DNA of 64,000 nt from Acidipropionibacterium virtanenii. Its GTDB lineage: Bacteria; Actinomycetota; Actinomycetes; Propionibacteriales; Propionibacteriaceae. The position numbers and the translations under genes were made by a program. How positions within the stretch are numbered: the first letter of the stretch is position 1; every line of letters begins with the position of its first letter. The stretch lies in NCBI RefSeq assembly GCF_003325455.1, contig NZ_CP025198.1, positions 2,108,001-2,172,000 of the forward strand. Direction: 5' to 3'. Of the stretch, positions 1-9,373 are shown piece by piece. Below the pieces are notes generated by a model. That model did no database searches. It saw nothing but the letters and a program-made list of their open reading frames with translations, and was not told where the DNA came from.

Positions 1-1298
1 GCCGAGCCGGGTTTCTTGGGCATCGCGGGCAGGCTCGTCACCTGCATCGCGCCGGTCTCGGTCTGCCACCAGTTGTCGATGACCGCGCACCGCCGTTGCC
101 CGACGACGTCATGGAACCAGCGCCAGGCCTCCGGGTTGAGCGGCTCCCCGGCGCTCACCAGGATTCGTAGGCTCGAGGTGTCATGCTTGGTGACCCAGGC
201 GTCCCCGAAGCGCATCAGGGTACGGATCGCCGTGGGAGCGGTGAACATGCCGTTGATGCCGTAGCGCTCCACCAACTGCCACCAGACGTCCGGATACGGG
301 TAGACCGGGCTGCCCTCCGCCATGAAGGCGGTGGCGCCCCGGATCAGCGGTGCGTAGATGACGTAGGAGGTGCCGGTGATCCAGCCCGGATCGGCGGTAC
401 ACCACCACCGGTCCGCCTCGTGGATGTCCAGACAGTTCTTCATCGTCGAGGACAGGTGCACCTGATAGCCGCCGTGGGTGTGCACGGCCGCCTTCGGCTT
501 GCCGGTCGATCCCGAGGTGTAGAGGATGAACAGCGGATCCTCGGCGTCGACCTGCACCGTCTCGCAGTGGCCCTGGGCGATCGGCAGCCGGGCGAGTTCG
601 TGGTACCAGTGGTCACGGGTGGGATCCATCGTCACCTCGGTGCCGGTGTTGCGCACCACGATGACGTTCTCGACGCTCGGGGAGAACTTCACCGCGTCGT
701 CGACGATCTGCTTCATCGGGAACACCGAACCGTTGATCCACGACCCGTCGACGGTGATCACCAACTTCGACTCCGAGTCGTCGATGCGGGCGTTGAGGGC
801 CTCCGAGGAATATCCGGCGAAGACCACCGAGTGGATCGCACCGATCTTGGCACAGGCCAGCATCGCGAAGTAGATCTCCGGGATTCGCGGCAGGTAGATG
901 GTGACGACGTCGCCCTTCTCCACACCCATCGAGCGCAGGATGTTGGCCATCTGCTCGACCTCGCGGTTGAGCGAGAAGTAGGAGAAGGTCCGCACCTTCG
1001 AGGTGTCCTCCCCCACCCAGATGAGCGCCAGCTTGTTGCGCCGAGCGGTGGTCAGATGACGGTCGACGGCGTTGGTGACGATATTGGTCCTGGCCCCGGT
1101 GAACCAGTGGTAGAAGGGGGCCTGTGAGTCGTCGAGCACCTTCTCCCAGGGCTTCGACCATTCGAGTTCGGCGGCCTCCTGCTCCCAGAAGGCGACCGGG
1201 TCGGCACCCGCGGTGGCCAGCAGTCCCTCCCAGTCCTGGACATTGGCCTCGTCCAGCACCTCCTGGGGCGGGCGGATCAGGGCGTTGTCATCGGTCAT
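1..1298 (-). CDS. acsA: acetate-CoA ligase, copy 1 (C-terminus cut by window edge)
   Basis: Activates acetate to acetyl-AMP and then acetyl-CoA in the cytoplasm. The minus-strand frame is open from an ATG at 1298, behind a good AGGAGG, to the first base of the window, so the C-terminal part with the catalytic lysine is not seen. The protein begins MTDDNALIRPPQ and carries the AMP-binding core YTSGSTGKPKA and the WWQTETG motif. It is closely similar along its length to the neighbouring complete copy, with the same length between motifs, so the two are a tandem duplication. It lies 72 bp downstream of that copy and is probably co-transcribed with it. Family assignment is firm; substrate preference (acetate or propionate) cannot be read from the sequence. 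Confidence 0.93.
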   Translation of the reverse strand, partial: MTDDNALIRPPQEVLDEANVQDWEGLLATAGADPVAFWEQEAAELEWSKPWEKVLDDSQAPFYHWFTGARTNIVTNAVDRHLTTARRNKLALIWVGEDTSKVRTFSYFSLNREVEQMANILRSMGVEKGDVVTIYLPRIPEIYFAMLACAKIGAIHSVVFAGYSSEALNARIDDSESKLVITVDGSWINGSVFPMKQIVDDAVKFSPSVENVIVVRNTGTEVTMDPTRDHWYHELARLPIAQGHCETVQVDAEDPLFILYTSGSTGKPKAAVHTHGGYQVHLSSTMKNCLDIHEADRWWCTADPGWITGTSYVIYAPLIRGATAFMAEGSPVYPYPDVWWQLVERYGINGMFTAPTAIRTLMRFGDAWVTKHDTSSLRILVSAGEPLNPEAWRWFHDVVGQRRCAVIDNWWQTETGAMQVTSLPAMPKKPGS

Positions 1299-1370
1299 GC
1301 GTCCTCCTCGTTGCGAATGCGTGATAGCTGATGAGCGGATCGGCCGGACGAGCCGGCCGGGAACCGGTGG

Positions 1371-3263
1371 TCACTCGTTCTCCAGAGTCGACAGGTCGCC
1401 CTCGTCCTGGCCCAGCGCCCGGGCCCTCAGGACGCGGCGCATGATCTTGCCCGACCGGGTCTTGGGCAGCTTCTCGGGGAAGTCGAAGCCGTCGGGCTTT
1501 GCGATCGGCGAAAGGGTCTCGGCGACGTGCTGTCGCAGCGACTCCTCGAGCTCCTTGCTGGGCTCGTAGCCCTGGTTGAGGATCACCGCGCAGTGGATCG
1601 CATTGCCCTTCACCTCGTGGGGCAGGCCGATCGCGGCGGCCTCCGCGACAGCCGGGTGGGAGGCCAGGGCCGACTCCACCTCCGCGGTGCCGAGCCGGTG
1701 CCCGGACACCTTGATGACGTCATCGGTGCGCCCGATCACCCAGATGTAGCCGTCCTCGTCGCGTTTGGCGGCGTCCCCGGTGAGGTAGACCCCCGGGTAC
1801 TTCTCCCAGTAGGTGCTGACATAGCGGTCGGGGTCCTTGTAGAGCGTGCGCATCATGGCCGGCCAGGGGTTCTTCAGCACCAGGAAGCCCTCGGTGCCGT
1901 CCGGCACCTCGTGGCCCGCCTCGTCGAGGATGGCGGCCTCCTGACCGAAGACCGGCCGGCCCGCCGATCCGGGTTTCTGGGGCATGGTCGGCACGGTGGT
2001 GATCTGGAACATCCCGGTCTCGGTCTGCCACCAGGTGTCGATGATCGGGCAGCGGTCCTTGCCCACCACGTGGTGGAACCAGCGCCAGGCCTCGGGATTG
2101 ATCGGCTCGCCGACCGAGCCGAGCAGCCGCAGGCTCGACAGGTCGTGCCGGTTCACCCAGGCGTCACCGAAGCGCATCAGGGTGCGGATGGCCGTCGGAG
2201 CGGTGTAGAGGGCGCTGATCCCGTAGTACTCGACGAGCTGCCAGAAGACGTCGGGGTAGGGATAGGTCGGGCTGCCCTCGGACATGAAGACGGTGGCACC
2301 GTTGAGCAGTGGGCCGTAGACCAGGTAGGAGTGGCCGGTGACCCAGCCCGGATCGGCGGTGCACCACCACCGGTCGGACTCCTTGATGTCGAAGGAGTAC
2401 TTCAGGGTCGTGTAGGTGCCGACCTGATACCCGCCGTGGGTGTGCAGGATGGCCTTCGGCTTCCCGGTGGAACCGGATGTGTAGAGGATGAAGAGGGGAT
2501 CCTCGGAGTCCACCTGGACGGTCTCGCAGTGGCCCTTGGCGATGGGCAGCTTGATCAGGTCCTCGAACCAGTGGTCGCGCACCGTGTCCATCGAGACGTC
2601 GCTGCGGGTGTTGCGCACCACCACGACGTTCTCGACGCTCGGGGAGAACTTCACCGCGTCGTCGACGATGTCCTTGAGCGGGAAGACCTTCCCGTTCACC
2701 CAGGAGCCGTCGGCGGTGATCACCAGCTTCGACTCCGAATCGTCGATGCGGGCGTTGAGGGCCTCGGCGGAGTATCCGGCGAAGATCACCGAGTGGATCG
2801 CGCCGATCTTGGCGCAGGCCAGCATCGCGAAGACGATCTCGGGTATGCGGGGCAGGTAGATCGTGACGATGTCGCCCTTCTCCACGCCCATGGCCAGCAG
2901 GATGTTGGCCCACCGGTCGATCTCGCGGTTGAGCGCGAAATAGGAGAAGGTCCGCACCCTCGAGGTGTCCTCCCCCACCCAGATGAGCGCCAGCTTGTTG
3001 CGCCGGGCCGTGCGCAGGTGCCGGTCTACGGCGTTGGTGACGATATTGGTCCTGGCCCCGGTGAACCACTTGTAGAACGGTGCACCGGACTCGTCGAGCA
3101 CCTTCTCCCAGGGTGCCGACCACTCGAGCTCGTTGGCCCGGGCCTCCCAGTAGGCTCGGGGATCGGCGGTGGCCTCGGCCTCGATGGCCTTCCAGTCCTT
3201 CACCCAGGCGTCGTCGATGATCTCGGCGGGCGGTTCGAACACTTCCTGCTGCTCACTCGTCAT
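1371..3263 (-). CDS. acsA: acetate-CoA ligase, copy 2
   Basis: AMP-forming acetyl-CoA synthetase of 630 residues, close to the usual length of about 650. The P-loop-like core YTSGSTGKPKA is near residues 261-271. The acylation-sensitive catalytic lysine lies in TRSGKIMRR near residue 606, so the enzyme looks intact and open to control by lysine acetylation, as is known for this family. The chosen start is the ATG at 3263, directly after GGAGGACCC; an ATG 21 bases upstream lacks an equally placed ribosome site. It is followed by the second, truncated copy. A propionate-specific role is possible in a propionic acid bacterium but is not shown. Confidence 0.95.
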   Translation of the reverse strand: MTSEQQEVFEPPAEIIDDAWVKDWKAIEAEATADPRAYWEARANELEWSAPWEKVLDESGAPFYKWFTGARTNIVTNAVDRHLRTARRNKLALIWVGEDTSRVRTFSYFALNREIDRWANILLAMGVEKGDIVTIYLPRIPEIVFAMLACAKIGAIHSVIFAGYSAEALNARIDDSESKLVITADGSWVNGKVFPLKDIVDDAVKFSPSVENVVVVRNTRSDVSMDTVRDHWFEDLIKLPIAKGHCETVQVDSEDPLFILYTSGSTGKPKAILHTHGGYQVGTYTTLKYSFDIKESDRWWCTADPGWVTGHSYLVYGPLLNGATVFMSEGSPTYPYPDVFWQLVEYYGISALYTAPTAIRTLMRFGDAWVNRHDLSSLRLLGSVGEPINPEAWRWFHHVVGKDRCPIIDTWWQTETGMFQITTVPTMPQKPGSAGRPVFGQEAAILDEAGHEVPDGTEGFLVLKNPWPAMMRTLYKDPDRYVSTYWEKYPGVYLTGDAAKRDEDGYIWVIGRTDDVIKVSGHRLGTAEVESALASHPAVAEAAAIGLPHEVKGNAIHCAVILNQGYEPSKELEESLRQHVAETLSPIAKPDGFDFPEKLPKTRSGKIMRRVLRARALGQDEGDLSTLENE

Positions 3264-3460
3264 GGGTCCTCCTTGACCGGCCACGTGGACTTCGCATCAT
3301 GTGATGTCATCGAGGAAAGCACAGTCGACAGGTGGATGTGAAGTAATTCACAAAAGAAGTTCGCCGACAGCGTGACATCGTCGCCGCGTGTCGGAGTGAC
3401 GCAGAGATTCAGGGCCCGCTCAGGGGCCGGTGCTCCGAGTGATCGCGCACACTGGACAGT

Positions 3461-4111
3461 ATGAGCGAGCTGCAACCGCGTCGTCGCGGACTTCCCACGA
3501 CCACGAACCCGGCCGGACGTTCGGCCCTGGTGATGGCCGGCGTGGTCGGCCTGATGTGGCTGCTGGAGGTGATCGACACCATTGCCGGCGGTGCTCTGGA
3601 CAGTCTCGGCATCCACTCCTGGAGTCTGCAGGGCCTCTGGCAGATCTTCACCGCCCCGTGGCTCCATCACGGCTGGGCCCACCTGGCCGGCAACACGATT
3701 CCGCTGCTGGTCCTGGGCTGGCTGGTGCTTGTCGACTCGACCCGCACCTGGGTGGCGTCCGGACTGGTCATCACGGTGTGCTCCGGTCTTGCCGCCTGGC
3801 TGGGGTCCGGGCCCGGGACAGTCACCCTCGGCGCCTCGGGAATCATCTTCGGCTGGCTGACCTTCCTGCTGGTCAAGGGAGTGTTCACCCGCAGCATCGG
3901 CGACGTCGTGCTCGCAGTCATCGTCTTTCTCGTCTACGGAGGAGTGCTGTGGGGCATCCTGCCCGGCGCCACCGGCATCTCCTGGCAGGGACACCTCGGA
4001 GGCGCGATCGGCGGCGTGCTGGCCGCATGGCTGCTGACCCGCCGCGAACGCGAGCAGCGCAGGTCCCGCAGACAGGCCCTCGCCGAACGGCCGGCCGGGG
4101 CGAGCTGGTGA
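3461..4111 (+). CDS. rhomboid family intramembrane serine protease
   Basis: A polytopic membrane protein of 216 residues with about six hydrophobic segments. It shows the rhomboid signature: HLAGN (H-x3-N) after the first membrane segments, the catalytic serine in GASGIIFG, and the catalytic histidine in HLGGAIGG near the C-terminus. All three elements are present, so it should be an active protease that cleaves transmembrane substrates. The C-terminal tail is arginine-rich and cytosolic in character. It ends 13 bases before menB, which has its own promoter-like hexamer, so the two may not form one operon. The natural substrate is unknown. Confidence 0.88.
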   Translation: MSELQPRRRGLPTTTNPAGRSALVMAGVVGLMWLLEVIDTIAGGALDSLGIHSWSLQGLWQIFTAPWLHHGWAHLAGNTIPLLVLGWLVLVDSTRTWVASGLVITVCSGLAAWLGSGPGTVTLGASGIIFGWLTFLLVKGVFTRSIGDVVLAVIVFLVYGGVLWGILPGATGISWQGHLGGAIGGVLAAWLLTRREREQRRSRRQALAERPAGASW

Positions 4112-4124
4112 TAGCTTCGCGGGC
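4112..4124 (+). promoter_or_regulatory. leaderless-type promoter of menB
   Basis: TAGCTT at 4112-4117 is followed by 7 bases and then the GTG start at 4125. There is no Shine-Dalgarno sequence. This matches the TAnnnT plus 6-8 bases plus start-codon pattern seen at many genes in the window, so the transcript probably begins at the start codon. Confidence 0.55.
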
Positions 4125-5114
4125 GTGAGCAGCCTGCCCTTCGTCTCAGACACCTTCGATCCGGATCGCTGGCGCGACGCCGATCTGCCCGGCAGCCCCC
4201 TGACCGACATGACCTACCACCGGCTCATCTCCCGGGGAGCCGACGACGGCGTCCCCGCCGATGAGGAACTTCCGGTGGTGCGCATCGCCTTCGACCGGCC
4301 CGCGATCCGTAACGCATTCCGGCCCCACACCGTCGACGAGCTCTACCGGACCCTGGACCACGCTCGGTGCTCGGCCGATGTGGCTGCGGTCATCCTCACC
4401 GGCAACGGTCCCTCGCCCCGTGACGGCGGGTACTCCTTCTGCTCCGGGGGGGACCAGCGGATCCGGGGAGCGGCGGGGTACCAGTACGAGACCGACGAGG
4501 CCGCCGGCGACGAGGCGCTGCCCACCGACGCCCGCCACAAGCGACTCGCCGCGGGACGGCTGGGACGCCTCCACATCCTGGAGGTGCAGAGGCTGATGCG
4601 CGCCACCCCCAAGCCGATCATCGCGGCGATCCCCGGCTGGACCACCGGTGGCGGCCATTCCCTCATGGTGGTCGCCGACCTGGCCGTCGCCAGCCGCGAG
4701 CACGCCCGGTTCAAACAGGTCGACGCCAACGTCGGCTCCTTCGACGCCGGTTACGGATCGGCGCTGCTGGCCCGCCAGATCGGCGACAAGAGGGCCCGCG
4801 AGGTCTTCTTCCTGGCAGACACCTACGACGCCGAGCAGGCCGAGCGCTGGGGGGTGGTCAACCGGGCGGTCGGCCACGCCGACCTGGAGACCACCGCGAT
4901 CGAGATGGGCCTGTCGGTGGCCCGACGCTCCCCCCAGGCGATCCGGATGCTCAAGTACGCCTTCAACATGGTCGACGACGGCATCGCGGGCCAGCAGGCC
5001 TTCGCCGGGGAGGCCACCCGGCTGGCCTATATGACCGAGGAGGCCCAGGAGGGGCGCGACGCCTTCCTGGAGCACCGGTCCCCCGACTGGTCGTCCTTCC
5101 CCTACTACTACTGA
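4125..5114 (+). CDS. menB: 1,4-dihydroxy-2-naphthoyl-CoA synthase
   Basis: Crotonase-fold enzyme of 329 residues that closes the ring of O-succinylbenzoyl-CoA to give 1,4-dihydroxy-2-naphthoyl-CoA in menaquinone synthesis. Visible landmarks are the N-terminal crotonase strand RIAFDRPAIRNAFRPHTVDEL, the oxyanion-hole region SGGDQRIRG, and the MenB-typical C-terminus ending in FPYYY. The start is GTG at 4125, supported by the hexamer just upstream; the length is slightly over that of the mycobacterial enzyme. menE begins 11 bases after its stop, so menB-menE form a transcription unit for the same pathway. Confidence 0.95.
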   Translation: MSSLPFVSDTFDPDRWRDADLPGSPLTDMTYHRLISRGADDGVPADEELPVVRIAFDRPAIRNAFRPHTVDELYRTLDHARCSADVAAVILTGNGPSPRDGGYSFCSGGDQRIRGAAGYQYETDEAAGDEALPTDARHKRLAAGRLGRLHILEVQRLMRATPKPIIAAIPGWTTGGGHSLMVVADLAVASREHARFKQVDANVGSFDAGYGSALLARQIGDKRAREVFFLADTYDAEQAERWGVVNRAVGHADLETTAIEMGLSVARRSPQAIRMLKYAFNMVDDGIAGQQAFAGEATRLAYMTEEAQEGRDAFLEHRSPDWSSFPYYY

Positions 5115-5124
5115 TCGGCCTGAG

Positions 5125-6345
5125 ATGGTGAATCCACTGTCCAACGCCCGCGTGGTGCGGGTGGAGCGCTCCGACGAGGACGTCGCCTGGCTGATGGGAC
5201 GCCTCGACGTCCTGTTCTCGGGCTCCACGACCTCGGTTCTGGTACCGGTCGGAGGCGACGAGATGCCCCCTGCCGTGGTGACCGACGTCGAGAAGAGGGC
5301 GGTCCGCGACCTGGACGACGTCCGGCTCATTGTGCGGACCTCCGGCTCGACCACCGGCCACGGCCGGATGGTCGGCCTGTCGGCCGACCAGCTGCGGGCC
5401 TCGATCCACGCCACCGACGAGCGGACCGGAGGGCCGGGAACCTGGGTGCTGGCGCTGCCTCCCCATCACATCGCGGGACTCCAGGTGGTGGCCCGCTCCG
5501 TCCTGGCCGGCACCACCCCGCAGGTCCTCGCCGGCTCATTCTCCGCCGGTGACCTCGCCGACGGCATCGAGTCGGCGCTCACCCGCGACGATCGGGTGCA
5601 TGTGTCTGTGGTGCCCACCCAGCTGGTCGACGCCCTGGCCGATCCTCGCGCCGCTGAGGCCCTGACCGGCTGCACATCGGTTCTGGTCGGAGGTGCCGCC
5701 GCCGACCCGGCACTGATCGACCGCGCCCGGGCCGCGTCGGTCCCGGTGCTGCTCACCTACGGGATGAGCGAGACCTGCGGGGGCTGCGTCTACGACGGTG
5801 TTCCCCTGGCGGGGACGCGGATCGCCGTCGGGGAAGGACCGGGTTCGACGGAGACGTCGGGCAGGGTGTGGCTCGGCGGGCCGATGGTCATGAGCGGCTA
5901 TCTGGACGGCGACCTCGGGATCACCGTCGAGGACGGGATCCGCTGGCTGGCCACCAGCGACCTCGGTCACCGGGAGGGAGACCGGCTGGTCGTCGACGGG
6001 CGGATCGACGACGTCATCATCACCGGCGGGCTCAAGGTCAACGCCTCGCAGGTGGCTGCCGCGGTGCGCGCCACCGAAATGGTCGAGCAGGCCACCGTGG
6101 TCGGGCTGGAGGATTCGCGCTGGGGCCGGGTGGTCACGGCGGTCGTCGTGCCCTCGGCCTCCTGGAGCGACGCTTCGGCCCTTCGCGAGGCGGTGGCCGA
6201 ACAGCTGCCGCGCACCCATGCGCCGCGCGTCGTCGTCACGGTTGGTGCGGTGCCGATGCTCGCCTCCGGCAAGGTGGACCGGGTCGCCGCCGTTCGAGCC
6301 GCCCGGCAGGCGCGAGACACGGGCTCGGCCTGGTGCCGTGACTGA
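5125..6345 (+). CDS. menE: O-succinylbenzoate-CoA ligase
   Basis: Acyl-CoA synthetase that activates O-succinylbenzoate and supplies the substrate of MenB. The 406-residue protein has the AMP-binding P-loop VRTSGSTTGHG near residue 70, LLTYGMSETCGGCVYDG in the middle, DGRIDDVIITGGLKV in the hinge region and the C-terminal lysine motif ASGKVDR. It is shorter than many AMP ligases, as is usual for actinobacterial MenE, because the N-terminal subdomain is reduced. It follows menB by 11 bases and menF starts just after or overlapping its end. Confidence 0.93.
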   Translation: MVNPLSNARVVRVERSDEDVAWLMGRLDVLFSGSTTSVLVPVGGDEMPPAVVTDVEKRAVRDLDDVRLIVRTSGSTTGHGRMVGLSADQLRASIHATDERTGGPGTWVLALPPHHIAGLQVVARSVLAGTTPQVLAGSFSAGDLADGIESALTRDDRVHVSVVPTQLVDALADPRAAEALTGCTSVLVGGAAADPALIDRARAASVPVLLTYGMSETCGGCVYDGVPLAGTRIAVGEGPGSTETSGRVWLGGPMVMSGYLDGDLGITVEDGIRWLATSDLGHREGDRLVVDGRIDDVIITGGLKVNASQVAAAVRATEMVEQATVVGLEDSRWGRVVTAVVVPSASWSDASALREAVAEQLPRTHAPRVVVTVGAVPMLASGKVDRVAAVRAARQARDTGSAWCRD

Positions 6346-6395
6346 ACCGACGCCCGCTCCGGCCCTCCCGGCACGGACCTCCCGCGCGACCGCCA

Positions 6396-6409
6396 TAGAA
6401 TCGGGGATC
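6396..6409 (+). promoter_or_regulatory. possible leaderless promoter of menF
   Basis: TAGAAT at 6396-6401, then 8 bases, then GTG at 6410. No ribosome site precedes either this GTG or the alternative GTG at 6338, so the hexamer favours the downstream start. No clear -35 element is seen. Confidence 0.4.
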
Positions 6410-7648
6410 GTGCCCGTTCCTGACCTCCCGCCCCTCATCAGCAGGGACCTGTCCGGCTCAACCGGCCTGGCGGATCTCGACGGGTCCGCCTGGCTCGTCC
6501 GGGTGGCGGGCCTCCTGCCCGCCGGGATCGAGCGCCCCCGGGTGTGGGTGGCCCCCGATGCCGACGACGCCCCTTGCATCCTGGGCTGGGGGGCGGCCGC
6601 CCGGTTCACCGGATCGAGCGCCGGCGGCGTCCTCACCTCATGGGAGGCCTTCCGACAGTGGGCTCGGCACACGGACGCAGATCCCGTCGCACTCGGCTCC
6701 TTCCCGTTCGCCCGCGAGCAGACCGGGGACCTGGTGGTACCCGCGGTGACCCTCATCCGCAGGGCCAAGGGCCGGCCGACCGAGGTGCTGTCGAGCCCCG
6801 ACGCGCCGATGCCTCACCCCGCCGCCGGTCGCGAGGCCCTGCCGGCCGTGCTCACTGAAATCCCACAGCCCGGGGCCGAGGATGCCTGGCGCACCGCCGT
6901 GGAGTCAGCGGTTGCCGCTCTGGACGCCGACCCCCGGATGCAGAAAGTGGTGCTGGCCCGCGCTCTGGAGCTGTCAGCCTCGCACCCGATGGACCAGATG
7001 GCGGTGGCCACGGCACTGGCGTCCAGATTCACCGGCTGCTGGACCTACGCCCACGACGGACTGGTCGGGGCCACACCCGAACTGCTGGTCGACCTGCGGG
7101 CCGGCCGGTTACGCAGCCGGGTGCTGGCCGGCACCCGAAAGCCGGCCTGGTCCGAGGAGCTTCTCAGCGATCCCAAGGAGCAGCGCGAGCACGAGCTCGC
7201 GGTCGCCTCGGTGACGCAGGTGCTGGAGTCCGACGGCGTCCTCCCCCGGGTCGACGGGCCGTTCCTGCTGAGACTCCCCAATGTCACCCACCTGGCCACC
7301 GACATCACCGCCCAGGCCGGCGGCACCGGTGCGGCACACTTCTCCGCGGCGCGCATAGTGGACGCTCTTCACCCCACCGCCGCCGTCTGCGGCACTCCCC
7401 GCGAGGAGGCCTACCGGGTCATCGACCGGGTCGAGGAACTCGACCGTGGACGGTTCTCCGGCCCTGTCGGCTGGATGACGGCCGACGGCTCGGGGCAATG
7501 GGGCATCGCGCTGCGCTGCGGCCAGTTCGCACCCGGCTCGCGCAACGTGAAGGTGTTCGCCGGGGCGGGCATCATGCCGTCCTCGGATCCGGCCAAGGAG
7601 TGGCTGGAGACGGGCGCCAAGATGGAGGCGTTCCTTCATTCGCTATGA
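6410..7648 (+). CDS. menF: isochorismate synthase
   Basis: Chorismate-binding enzyme that converts chorismate to isochorismate, the entry step of menaquinone synthesis. The family core is present: MQKVVLARALEL, the LAGTRKP stretch, the E-Q-R-E-H-E-L region, HPTAAVCGTPRE and the C-terminal VFAGAGIMPSSDPAKEW, which together bind Mg and chorismate. From GTG 6410 it has 412 residues. An alternative in-frame GTG at 6338 would overlap menE by 8 bases and add 24 low-complexity residues; the TAGAAT hexamer favours the shorter form. It converges on menD across a 132-bp gap. Confidence 0.9.
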   Translation: MPVPDLPPLISRDLSGSTGLADLDGSAWLVRVAGLLPAGIERPRVWVAPDADDAPCILGWGAAARFTGSSAGGVLTSWEAFRQWARHTDADPVALGSFPFAREQTGDLVVPAVTLIRRAKGRPTEVLSSPDAPMPHPAAGREALPAVLTEIPQPGAEDAWRTAVESAVAALDADPRMQKVVLARALELSASHPMDQMAVATALASRFTGCWTYAHDGLVGATPELLVDLRAGRLRSRVLAGTRKPAWSEELLSDPKEQREHELAVASVTQVLESDGVLPRVDGPFLLRLPNVTHLATDITAQAGGTGAAHFSAARIVDALHPTAAVCGTPREEAYRVIDRVEELDRGRFSGPVGWMTADGSGQWGIALRCGQFAPGSRNVKVFAGAGIMPSSDPAKEWLETGAKMEAFLHSL

Positions 7649-7780
7649 GGGGGACGACCCCCTTCAATCCCCCGGGCGGTAGGTCCGCATCGAATCCCGT
7701 CTGCGCCGCAGGCCGGGAGACACCCCTGCACCACCGGGCGGCACCCCCCACCGGTCGGGTATGCGTCGCAGGTCATCCGG

Positions 7781-9373
7781 TCACAGCGTCGGCAGGGGCA
7801 CCTCGATGATGCTGCGCCCGCGGATCGGACGGGCCAGCAGTTCCGGAAGGTCATCGACGTCGACCTTGCTGAAGCCGGCCCCGAGAGCCGCGGCAAGGTG
7901 CCCCACGTCCAGCACCTGAGGGGTGAGGAAGAACCGTTCCAGAACGGGTCTGGGCGCGCTGCCGTGCTCCAGGCCGCCGAAGATCGCACCGCCGGAATCG
8001 TTGAGGACGATCACCTGGAGGTCGGGCTCGTCCTCGAGTCTTCCGGTCATCAGGCCGGTGGCGTCATGGGCCGCGGTGAGGTCCCCCACCACGACGCGCA
8101 CCGGTCGTCGGAGTCCTGCGGCCAGCCCGACGGCCGTCGACACGGTGCCGTCGATGCCCGCCAGGCCGCGGTTGGCGACGGCGATGGGGGTCCGCGCGCG
8201 GGGGACGGCATGACGGTCGAAGGAGCGGATGACCGCCGAGGCCCCGATCATCAGCGCCGGGGTCTGCGGGTCGACGCCCTGCCGGCAGCCCTCGTCCCAG
8301 ATCAGAGCGCAGGCGCGGTCCTTGGCGGTGGGTTCTTCGCCGTCCCGATCCGCGTCCTTCCATCGCTCCAGCCAGGAGGGGTCCCGCGGCTCTGGACAGG
8401 CCACCTCCTCGGGGGGCGTCATGATCGTCGCGCGGCCGGCCACATCGGCCCACCGCGGCGAGTCGGTGATGACGGTGATCTCGGCGGTGGCACCGGTCAG
8501 CAGCCGGGAGACCGGCCGGGAGAGGGTGGGGTGTCCGAGCACCAGAACGGCTCGGATCTCATCAGTCAGGCCGGTACCGAGAAGACGCTGGTAATCGGTG
8601 ACGGCGTTGGGGCCCAGCCGGGCCCCGGAGGTGGGCTCGGCCAGCAGCGGCCATCCGGCCCGCTCCGCCAGCCGGGCGGCCAGCAGGCCGGCGCCGTCTC
8701 CGGCGACCACGACGCCGCGGGCCGGCAGCGTCAAACGCCCTCCGCCCGCCGTGCTACCCGACACGTGGATGCCGGTCGGTTCCGGCAACGGGCCCGGGGC
8801 CGGGTGATCGACCGGGACGAGGGGGTCCCGGAAGCACACGTCGAGATGCACCGGCCCGGGATCCTGGGTGAGGGTTCCCGATGCTGTGGCGAAGGCACGG
8901 CTGATGAGCCCCGTCAGCCGGGAATCGGATGGGTACTCGGCGGGGATCGTCGCCGAGAACCGCGCGGCCCGGCCGTAGATGTTGGACTGCAGGGTGGTCT
9001 GGTTGGCGCCGGTGTGCCACATCTCGTGGGGTCTGTCCGCGGTGAGCACCAGCAACGGGATGCCACTGGCATCGGCCTCCAGAACGGCAGGATGGAGGTT
9101 CGCGACCGCGGTACCCGATGTGGTGACGACGGCGGCAGGGGCCCGGTCGTCGGCCAGCACCGAGGCTCGTGACAGTCCCAGGGCTGTGAAGGCGGCCGAA
9201 CGCTCGTCGATGCGCACATGGACGCGCAGCCAGCCGGCCTTTTCGGCCGCGGCGAGCGCGTAGCCCAGGGGGGCGTCGCGGGAGCCGGGGCAGTACACGA
9301 CCTCGCGCAGCCCTTGGGCCACCAGTGCCCTCACCAGGCGGCGGGATCGCTGGGCGGATTCTGCCTCAGGCAT
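7781..9373 (-). CDS. menD: SEPHCHC synthase (2-succinyl-5-enolpyruvyl-6-hydroxy-3-cyclohexene-1-carboxylate synthase)
   Basis: Thiamine-diphosphate enzyme that adds 2-oxoglutarate-derived succinic semialdehyde to isochorismate. The 530-residue protein shows the N-terminal Pyr domain ([21 protein letters not shown], with the TPP-activating glutamate region) and the C-terminal PP domain with VGDLTAAHD and [12 protein letters not shown]. It starts 8 bases before the end of menC on the same strand, so menC-menD are translationally coupled. The product feeds MenC through MenH, whose gene is not in this window. Confidence 0.94.
   Translation of the reverse strand: MPEAESAQRSRRLVRALVAQGLREVVYCPGSRDAPLGYALAAAEKAGWLRVHVRIDERSAAFTALGLSRASVLADDRAPAAVVTTSGTAVANLHPAVLEADASGIPLLVLTADRPHEMWHTGANQTTLQSNIYGRAARFSATIPAEYPSDSRLTGLISRAFATASGTLTQDPGPVHLDVCFRDPLVPVDHPAPGPLPEPTGIHVSGSTAGGGRLTLPARGVVVAGDGAGLLAARLAERAGWPLLAEPTSGARLGPNAVTDYQRLLGTGLTDEIRAVLVLGHPTLSRPVSRLLTGATAEITVITDSPRWADVAGRATIMTPPEEVACPEPRDPSWLERWKDADRDGEEPTAKDRACALIWDEGCRQGVDPQTPALMIGASAVIRSFDRHAVPRARTPIAVANRGLAGIDGTVSTAVGLAAGLRRPVRVVVGDLTAAHDATGLMTGRLEDEPDLQVIVLNDSGGAIFGGLEHGSAPRPVLERFFLTPQVLDVGHLAAALGAGFSKVDVDDLPELLARPIRGRSIIEVPLPTL

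Noticed and set aside
1527-3341. Long open frame antisense to acetyl-CoA synthetase (and a similar one at 183-1127)
   Set aside because: It is the complement of a clear, conserved gene in high-GC DNA, has no recognisable domain and no ribosome site.
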